A DNA stretch of 64,000 bases. Origin: Neorhizobium alkalisoli (GTDB lineage: Bacteria; Pseudomonadota; Alphaproteobacteria; Rhizobiales; Rhizobiaceae). The notes under the pieces are model-generated. The model did no database searches and had not been told where the DNA came from. It was given only the letters and a program-made list of their open reading frames with translations. The translations under genes and the position numbers were made by a program. The DNA is taken from NCBI RefSeq assembly GCF_007829835.1, contig NZ_VIWP01000003.1, positions 620,001-684,000 on the forward strand. Reading direction: 5' to 3'. Below, piece after piece: positions 58,992-64,000 of this stretch. Numbering within the stretch: position 1 is the stretch's first letter; each line of letters opens with the position of its first letter.

Positions 58992-60263
58992 TCAGGCTCC
59001 TGCTGCCGCGGCGGCAAGGTTTGGCCGCGCCAGAACGATATCCCTGTCCACGAGCGAAAAAGCAAGGTTCTGGTGTCCTTCGAACACCAGGGAGGGTTCA
59101 TCGGCCACAACCGTCAGCTTCGGCATGCCGGAAAGCCGAACGGTCTGCGACTGCGACAGCCCCTCCTCCAGACCGGCCTGCAGAAGGTCCTGATACCGCG
59201 TGCCTGGCCCAGTGAGAAAAACCGGCATGTGGCCATGCAGGCTGAACAGCCGCGACAGCCCGTTGCCGAACGCGACACCCGCCTGCCGGAAGGCGAACTG
59301 GGCACGGCGATGCCCTTGCCGGGCCTGCAGCGCGATCCTGTCGATCTCCACGACCGGCACGAATTTGGCCGGGATCGTGTCGTCAGGCACCTCGAAAGCG
59401 GCGCGCAGGATGGCGTAAAATCCGGCATAGGCCTCGATACAGCCCCGCGCACCGCAGCGACAAAGACCGCCCTGCGCCAGATGCAGCATATGCCCGAAAT
59501 TCGGCGCCAACACCTCCGCCTCGCCGGATGCTGACTGTCGGGCAATACCGAGCCCGATACTGTGGCCGAGGGAAAGAGCCGCAAGCTCCGTCACCACCTC
59601 TCCGGATTTGGCCTGCCGGGCACGAAGGGCCTCTGCCACCAGCAACGTCTCATTGCTCAAGATAATCCGGGCCGCCCAGCTGGAACCCAACAAATCGGAA
59701 AAATCCACCGCCGCCGCACCGAGCACCGGCGACCACAAAAGCACCGGATGGGCCGCATCCACCAGCCCCTTGCTGCTGATCGAGATGGCAAGCACGGCGG
59801 CCCGTTCGATACGCGACCGCGTTACCAGTCGCTCGAGCGCCGCCGAGATCGCTTGACCAAAAGCCTGCACATCCGCCTGCCCTCGCGGCTCCGAAAACCG
59901 GTCGAGCAGCGTACCCGCATAATCGACCAGCGAATACTGGATCATGTCCGAGGAAATGCTGGCGGTGATGACATAACCGCAATCGCGCCGCTGTCCGAAC
60001 AGAACGCGCGGACGGCCGCGGCCCGACGCGATGCCCGGCTGTGGCGGCTGCTCGCTCTTCTCGATGATCCCCGCCCGTTCCAAATCGGCAGTGATGGCGG
60101 AGACCGTGGCGGAAGCCAGCCCTGTGGCGGCTCCTATCTCCGTATGGGCAAGCAGTCCCTGACGGCGCAGCGCGGAAAGAACCAGCGCGCTGTTCTGCTG
60201 CCGCAGCTGTTCGGTCCCCGTTCGTGTCGGGCCCGTTTTTGCCAGCCCCATCCTTGTCAGCAT
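58992..60263 (-). CDS. xylR: ROK-family repressor, probable xylose regulator XylR
   Basis: A 423-residue ROK regulator. An N-terminal winged helix (about residues 15-75, RQQNSALVLSALRRQGLL and LASATVSAITADLERAG) is followed by a sugar-kinase-like domain with the zinc-binding segment CRCGARGCIEAYAG (about 265-280). It is divergent from xylFHG, so it should repress xylose uptake and release it on binding sugar. The start is uncertain: ATG at 60263 or 60251; an even earlier reading to 60374 would begin five bases from the operator. No GGxGxGxx kinase motif is obvious, in line with a regulator. Confidence 0.85.
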   Translation of the reverse strand: MLTRMGLAKTGPTRTGTEQLRQQNSALVLSALRRQGLLAHTEIGAATGLASATVSAITADLERAGIIEKSEQPPQPGIASGRGRPRVLFGQRRDCGYVITASISSDMIQYSLVDYAGTLLDRFSEPRGQADVQAFGQAISAALERLVTRSRIERAAVLAISISSKGLVDAAHPVLLWSPVLGAAAVDFSDLLGSSWAARIILSNETLLVAEALRARQAKSGEVVTELAALSLGHSIGLGIARQSASGEAEVLAPNFGHMLHLAQGGLCRCGARGCIEAYAGFYAILRAAFEVPDDTIPAKFVPVVEIDRIALQARQGHRRAQFAFRQAGVAFGNGLSRLFSLHGHMPVFLTGPGTRYQDLLQAGLEEGLSQSQTVRLSGMPKLTVVADEPSLVFEGHQNLAFSLVDRDIVLARPNLAAAAAGA

Positions 60264-60378
60264 CGCTGCCGATCCCTGCCCTGTTATGCCTTTGCCGGCC
60301 GCTTTGTACACATTTTCGACAGGCCGGAAACCGCATTTCAACTGCCGATTGACAGCCTTAAAAATCTCTGACATTTAA

Positions 60379-60397
60379 TTTCTCGACTGTCGAGAAA
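60379..60397 (+). promoter_or_regulatory. Perfect 19-bp palindrome upstream of xylF, ROK operator
   Basis: TTTCTCGACTGTCGAGAAA is a 9-1-9 perfect inverted repeat in the divergent region between the ROK gene and xylF, 88 bases before the xylF start. It is the likely operator that controls both promoters. Confidence 0.82.
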
Positions 60398-60484
60398 AAA
60401 GCGGGAGGCGCCTTTTCCGACAGCGATCCGGCGGCGGGCAGCGTGGAGGATTCGCGCCCGTTTGCTGTCACCCGGGAGGACAAT

Positions 60485-61525
60485 ATGAGATCACTCGTCA
60501 AGCTGATGGCCGGCGCGGCCATCGTCGTATCCATGCATTCCGCCGCCATGGCGGCACAGACCGTCGTCGGCGTATCCTGGTCGAATTTCCAGGAAGAACG
60601 CTGGAAGACCGATGAGGCCGCCATCAAGAAGGCGCTCGAAGCCGCCGGCGCCAAATATATTTCCGCCGATGCCCAGTCGTCCGCCGCAAAGCAGCTGACC
60701 GATGTCGAATCGCTGATTTCGCAAGGCGCCAATGCTCTGATCGTGCTGGCGCAGGACAGTGACGCGATCGGCCCGGCCATCGAAAAGGCGTCCGCCGAAG
60801 GCATTCCGGTCGTCGGTTACGACCGCCTGATCGAAAACCCGGACGCCTTCTACATCACCTTCGACAACAAGGAAGTCGGCCGCCTGCAGGCGCAGGGCGT
60901 GTTCAAGGTAAAGCCGGAAGGCAATTACGTCTTCATCAAGGGCTCGTCCGCCGACCCGAACGCGGACTTCCTGTTTTCGGGCCAGATGGAAGTGCTGAAG
61001 GCCGCCATCGATGCCGGCAAAATCAAGAATGTCGGCGAGGCCTATACCGACGGCTGGAAGCCTGAGAACGCCCAGAAAAACATGGAGCAGTTCCTCACCA
61101 AGAACAACAACAAGGTCGATGCGGTCGTCGCTTCGAATGACGGCACGGCCGGCGGCGCGATCGCGGCCCTCGACGCACAGGGCATGGCCGGCACGGTTCC
61201 GGTTTCCGGCCAGGATGCCGACAAGGCCGCGCTCAACCGCGTCGCCCTCGGCACCCAGACGGTTTCCGTCTGGAAGGATTCGCGAGAGCTCGGCAAGAAC
61301 GCCGCCGAAATCGCGCTTTCTCTCGCCGGCGGCAAGAAGCTCACTGAGATCAAGGGCGTGCAGGTATTCGAAGGCGGCCCGAAGAAGAAGAAGATGCAGT
61401 CTGTCTTCCTGAAACCCCAGGCGATCACCAAGGACAATCTCAACCTCGTCATCGACGCCGGCTGGATTTCCAAGGCGGAAGCCTGCCAGGGCGTCAAGGC
61501 CGGCACGGTCGCTGCCTGCAAGTGA
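60485..61525 (+). CDS. xylF: D-xylose ABC transporter substrate-binding protein XylF
   Basis: A 346-residue periplasmic sugar-binding protein. The signal peptide runs through [18 protein letters not shown]. The mature protein begins [20 protein letters not shown] and has [59 protein letters not shown] and [16 protein letters not shown], all characteristic of XylF. It binds xylose and delivers it to XylH. GGGAGG lies before the ATG at 60485; an upstream reading would add a non-signal-like segment. Confidence 0.94.
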   Translation: MRSLVKLMAGAAIVVSMHSAAMAAQTVVGVSWSNFQEERWKTDEAAIKKALEAAGAKYISADAQSSAAKQLTDVESLISQGANALIVLAQDSDAIGPAIEKASAEGIPVVGYDRLIENPDAFYITFDNKEVGRLQAQGVFKVKPEGNYVFIKGSSADPNADFLFSGQMEVLKAAIDAGKIKNVGEAYTDGWKPENAQKNMEQFLTKNNNKVDAVVASNDGTAGGAIAALDAQGMAGTVPVSGQDADKAALNRVALGTQTVSVWKDSRELGKNAAEIALSLAGGKKLTEIKGVQVFEGGPKKKKMQSVFLKPQAITKDNLNLVIDAGWISKAEACQGVKAGTVAACK

Positions 61526-61552
61526 TGCCGCAGGACTGATCCCAAAATCATC

Positions 61553-61584
61553 CCGACGCCGTAGCGGTTTCGCCGCGGCGTCGG
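61553..61584 (+). terminator. Hairpin between xylF and xylH
   Basis: CCGACGCCG and CGGCGTCGG form a nine-base-pair stem with a 14-base loop, followed by TTTCGG. Such intercistronic hairpins after a binding-protein gene usually stabilise the upstream mRNA or cause partial termination, giving an excess of the binding protein. Confidence 0.65.
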
Positions 61585-61653
61585 TTTCGGCATGAGGACG
61601 GCGCCATCGCCCGGTTCAGGGCAAAGGTACCGACAGAGAGGGAACGGCAGATT

Positions 61654-62979
61654 ATGGCCGACACGGCGCATTCCACGACGAATACCGCAGCTTCGGCCAA
61701 GAGCGGTAAGGCAGAGGGTAATCCCCTCGCCCGCTTTTTCCGCGCCACCGAGATCGATACGCGCATGCTCGGCATGGTCGGCGCGCTTTTGATCATCTGG
61801 GTGGGTTTCCACATCCTGACCGGCGGGCTTTTCCTCACGCCGCGCAATCTCTGGAATCTTTCGGTCCAGACCGCCTCCGTCGCCGTCATGGCGACCGGCA
61901 TGGTGCTCGTCATCGTCACCCGCAATATCGACCTTTCGGTCGGCTCCATCCTAGGCTTCACCGGCATGGTGATGGGCGTGCTGCAGGCGCGTTTCCTGCC
62001 GTCGCTGCTCGGCTTCGACCATCCGGCGATCTGGGTCATCGCACTTGCCGGCGGTCTTGTCGTCGGCGGACTGATCGGCACGTTGCACGGCATGATCATC
62101 GCCTTTCTCGGTGTCCCCTCCTTCATCGTCACGCTCGGCGGCCTGCTTGTCTGGCGTGGCGCCACATGGTTCGTCACGAGCGGCCAGACGGTGGCACCGA
62201 TGGACGTCAATTTCCGCCTGATGGGCGGCGGCACGGAAGGTTCGATCGGCGCCACCTGGAGCTGGGTCGTCGGCATTATCGCCTGCCTCGCGATCATCGC
62301 CGCCATCATCAACGCTCGCCACCAGCGCAAGCGCTTTCATTTCCCGCGCCGGCCGATCTGGGCCGAATATGTGCTGGTCGCGCTCGGCTGTTTCATCGTG
62401 CTCGGCGCGGTCATGATCGCCAACGACTATTACTGGCCGATCAACATCGCCCGCCGTTATGCGGAGGCGAACAACATCCCCTGGCCCGAAGGCGGCCTCC
62501 TGATCTCGCAGGGCATAGCCATTCCTGTACTGATGGCGATCGGCGTCGGCATCGTCATGACCTTCATCGCCACCCGCCTGCGCTTTGGCCGCTACGTCTT
62601 TGCGATCGGCGGAAACCCGGAAGCCGCGGAACTCGCTGGTATCAAGACCCGCTGGGTGACGGTGAAAATCTTCGCGCTGATGGGCGTGCTCTGCGCCATT
62701 GCCGCGGCGATCTCGACCGCCCGCCTCAACGCCGCCACCAATGCCCAAGGCGAGCTCGACGAACTTTATACGATCGCGGCTGCCGTGATCGGCGGCACTT
62801 CGCTCTCCGGCGGCATGGGCACGATTGCCGGCGCCATGCTCGGCGCGCTCGTCATGCAGTCGCTGCAATCCGGCATGGTCCTGCTCGGCATAGACACGCC
62901 CTTCCAGCGCATCGTCGTCGGCGTCGTGCTTGTCATGGCCGTCTGGCTCGACACCGTTTATCGCGCCAGATCCAAGTAA
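61654..62979 (+). CDS. xylH: Xylose ABC transporter permease XylH
   Basis: A 441-residue inner-membrane permease with about ten hydrophobic segments. Characteristic motifs are [18 protein letters not shown] (about residues 87-104), [18 protein letters not shown] (about 153-170), [19 protein letters not shown] (about 315-333) and [22 protein letters not shown] (about 375-396). It forms the channel of the xylose importer with XylF and XylG. Its stop is 17 bases before the xylG start. Confidence 0.94.
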   Translation: MADTAHSTTNTAASAKSGKAEGNPLARFFRATEIDTRMLGMVGALLIIWVGFHILTGGLFLTPRNLWNLSVQTASVAVMATGMVLVIVTRNIDLSVGSILGFTGMVMGVLQARFLPSLLGFDHPAIWVIALAGGLVVGGLIGTLHGMIIAFLGVPSFIVTLGGLLVWRGATWFVTSGQTVAPMDVNFRLMGGGTEGSIGATWSWVVGIIACLAIIAAIINARHQRKRFHFPRRPIWAEYVLVALGCFIVLGAVMIANDYYWPINIARRYAEANNIPWPEGGLLISQGIAIPVLMAIGVGIVMTFIATRLRFGRYVFAIGGNPEAAELAGIKTRWVTVKIFALMGVLCAIAAAISTARLNAATNAQGELDELYTIAAAVIGGTSLSGGMGTIAGAMLGALVMQSLQSGMVLLGIDTPFQRIVVGVVLVMAVWLDTVYRARSK

Positions 62980-62996
62980 GAACAGGAGATTTGACC

Positions 62997-63782
62997 GTGA
63001 CGGACCAGACCACCGCACTCGTGGAAATGAAGAACATTTCCATCTCCTTCGGCGGCATTCATGCAGTCGAGAATGCTTCGATCGACCTTTTCCCCGGCGA
63101 AGTCGTGGCCCTGCTTGGCCATAACGGCGCCGGCAAATCGACGCTGATCAAAATCCTGTCGGGCGCCTATCGCCGCGATGCCGGCGACATCCTGATCAAC
63201 GGCGAGGACGCCGACATCCGCAACCCGCGCGACGCCAAGAAATACGGAATCGAGACGATCTATCAGACACTCGCCGTTGCCGACAATGTCGATGCAGCCG
63301 CCAATCTCTATCTCGGCCGCGAGCTGCAGACCAAATGGGGCACGCTGGACGACGTTGCGATGGAGGCCAATACCCGCGAGGTGATGGGCCGGCTGAACCC
63401 GAATTTCAAGCGCTTCAAGGAGCCGGTCAAGGCGCTCTCCGGCGGCCAGCGGCAATCGGTGGCGATCGCCCGCGCCATTCTGTTCGATGCCCGCATCCTG
63501 ATCATGGACGAACCGACGGCAGCACTCGGCCCCCAGGAAACGGCGCAGGTCGGAGACCTGATCAAACAGCTGAAACGCGAGGGCATCGGCATTTTTCTGA
63601 TCAGCCACGACATCCACGATGTCTTCGACCTCGCCGACCGCGTCTTCGTGATGAAGAACGGAAAGGTCGTCGGCCATGCCAGGACCGGCGACGTGACGAA
63701 GGACGAGGTGCTCGGCATGATCATCCTCGGCAAGGTGCCGCCGGGCGCAGTTCCCGGACCGGGCGCGATGAAGTCCGCATGA
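62997..63782 (+). CDS. xylG: Xylose ABC transporter ATPase XylG, single cassette
   Basis: A 261-residue ATPase with one nucleotide-binding cassette. Walker [10 protein letters not shown] is at about residues 41-49, the signature [15 protein letters not shown] near 148-162, Walker B ILIMDEPT at about 167-174, and the H-loop ISHD at about 201-204. E. coli XylG has two fused cassettes of about 510 residues; this is the short form and would dimerise. The GTG at 62997 is eight bases after AGGAG. A cassette of this size is typical of rhizobial sugar importers. Confidence 0.93.
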   Translation: MTDQTTALVEMKNISISFGGIHAVENASIDLFPGEVVALLGHNGAGKSTLIKILSGAYRRDAGDILINGEDADIRNPRDAKKYGIETIYQTLAVADNVDAAANLYLGRELQTKWGTLDDVAMEANTREVMGRLNPNFKRFKEPVKALSGGQRQSVAIARAILFDARILIMDEPTAALGPQETAQVGDLIKQLKREGIGIFLISHDIHDVFDLADRVFVMKNGKVVGHARTGDVTKDEVLGMIILGKVPPGAVPGPGAMKSA

Positions 63783-63902
63783 AGGCAACATCAAGCCTGC
63801 CGATCAAATGCTTCTGCGATTTCGCAAAATGCCGATTGATGCGGCAGGCAACCTGGGTTAAGAACCCGATATCGGACGAAGCGAGTCATCGCTTTTCGGC
63901 AT

Positions 63903-63979
63903 GCACCCGTAGCTCAGCTGGATAGAGTGTTGGATTCCGATTCCAAAGGTCACAGGTTCGAATCCTGTCGGGTGCGCCA
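63903..63979 (+). tRNA. tRNA-Arg (anticodon CCG)
   Basis: A 77-base tRNA with acceptor GCACCCG pairing with CGGGTGC, D arm AGCTCAGCTGGATAGAGTGT, anticodon stem TTGGA/TCCAA around TTCCGAT (anticodon CCG, reading CGG), T arm CACAGGTTCGAATCCTGTC-like, and an encoded 3' CCA. Confidence 0.97.
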
Positions 63980-64000
63980 TTCATTTCACCTACAGTGTTG

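Noticed and set aside
1..64000. CRISPR arrays, prophage genes, insertion sequences, replication origin
   Set aside because: No regularly spaced short repeats, transposase, integrase, phage structural or dnaA/parAB-repABC genes were recognised anywhere in the window.

Overview
The window is a high-GC chromosomal segment from an alphaproteobacterium of the Rhizobiaceae (Agrobacterium/Rhizobium/Neorhizobium-like). Supporting signs are the dmeRF metal-efflux pair with its characteristic operator, DUF930 and DUF1045 proteins, rhizobial palindromic mosaic repeats (19745-19829, 36713-36838), methyl-accepting chemotaxis proteins with C-terminal xWxxF tails, a bacterial urate catabolic set built on PuuD, and a short single-cassette XylG. 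No transposase, prophage, CRISPR array or replication origin was seen. Coding density is high on both strands and most genes are in short operons.

Layout. 1-8 kb: a ParDE module cut by the window edge, an acetyltransferase, a hemolysin-III family membrane protein, a universal stress protein, a ring-cleavage-type VOC protein, an AI-2E family permease, a flavin oxidoreductase and a GGDEF-EAL protein. 8-15 kb: small membrane proteins, oligopeptidase B, the dmeRF cobalt/nickel efflux pair flanked by two related small proteins of unknown function, a ZntR-like MerR regulator and a small exported protein. 15-20 kb: a TumE-type toxin-antitoxin pair, an acetyltransferase and DJ-1/PfpI pair preceded by what looks like a ribosome-mediated attenuator (17-codon leader peptide with Tyr-Phe-Trp, then overlapping hairpins), a PemK toxin remnant, an L,D-transpeptidase-like protein and a PAS-GGDEF cyclase. 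20-22.5 kb: puuD-guaD. 22.7-27 kb: two tandem chemoreceptor paralogues. 27-31 kb: a LysR regulator with a divergent quinone oxidoreductase, an FMN hydroxy-acid dehydrogenase and a nuclease-like membrane protein. 31-36 kb: yefM-yoeB, then a minus-strand operon for urate breakdown (puuE-uraD-[mntA-hepT]-allA-uraH-metallophosphatase) with a toxin-antitoxin pair inside it. 36-41 kb: azlCD with an AraC regulator, a DUF1045 protein, and a divergent FAD oxidoreductase/mnmD pair that resembles a split MnmC. 41-49 kb: a frameshifted RTX protein, a large hybrid histidine kinase, an MttB-family methyltransferase lacking pyrrolysine, and a TetR/SDR divergent pair with three palindromic operators. 49-58 kb: a small exported protein, a RhlE-type RNA helicase, a third chemoreceptor, and the ATP-grasp/alpha-E/transglutaminase operon. 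58-64 kb: a protein with a J-domain-like C-terminus, a small membrane protein, a ROK repressor divergent from xylFHG, and tRNA-Arg(CCG).

How they work together: PuuD oxidises urate, UraH and UraD convert the product to allantoin, PuuE opens allantoin and AllA acts on ureidoglycolate, with GuaD feeding guanine into the route. xylFHG imports xylose under a ROK repressor. dmeRF exports Co/Ni under DmeR. Four apparently complete or edge-truncated toxin-antitoxin loci plus one toxin remnant make the region TA-rich. The most unusual signals are the aromatic-codon leader/attenuator before the acetyltransferase at 15972, the paired small proteins around dmeRF, the exact 16-bp repeats on both sides of the AraC gene, and the TA pair embedded in the urate operon.
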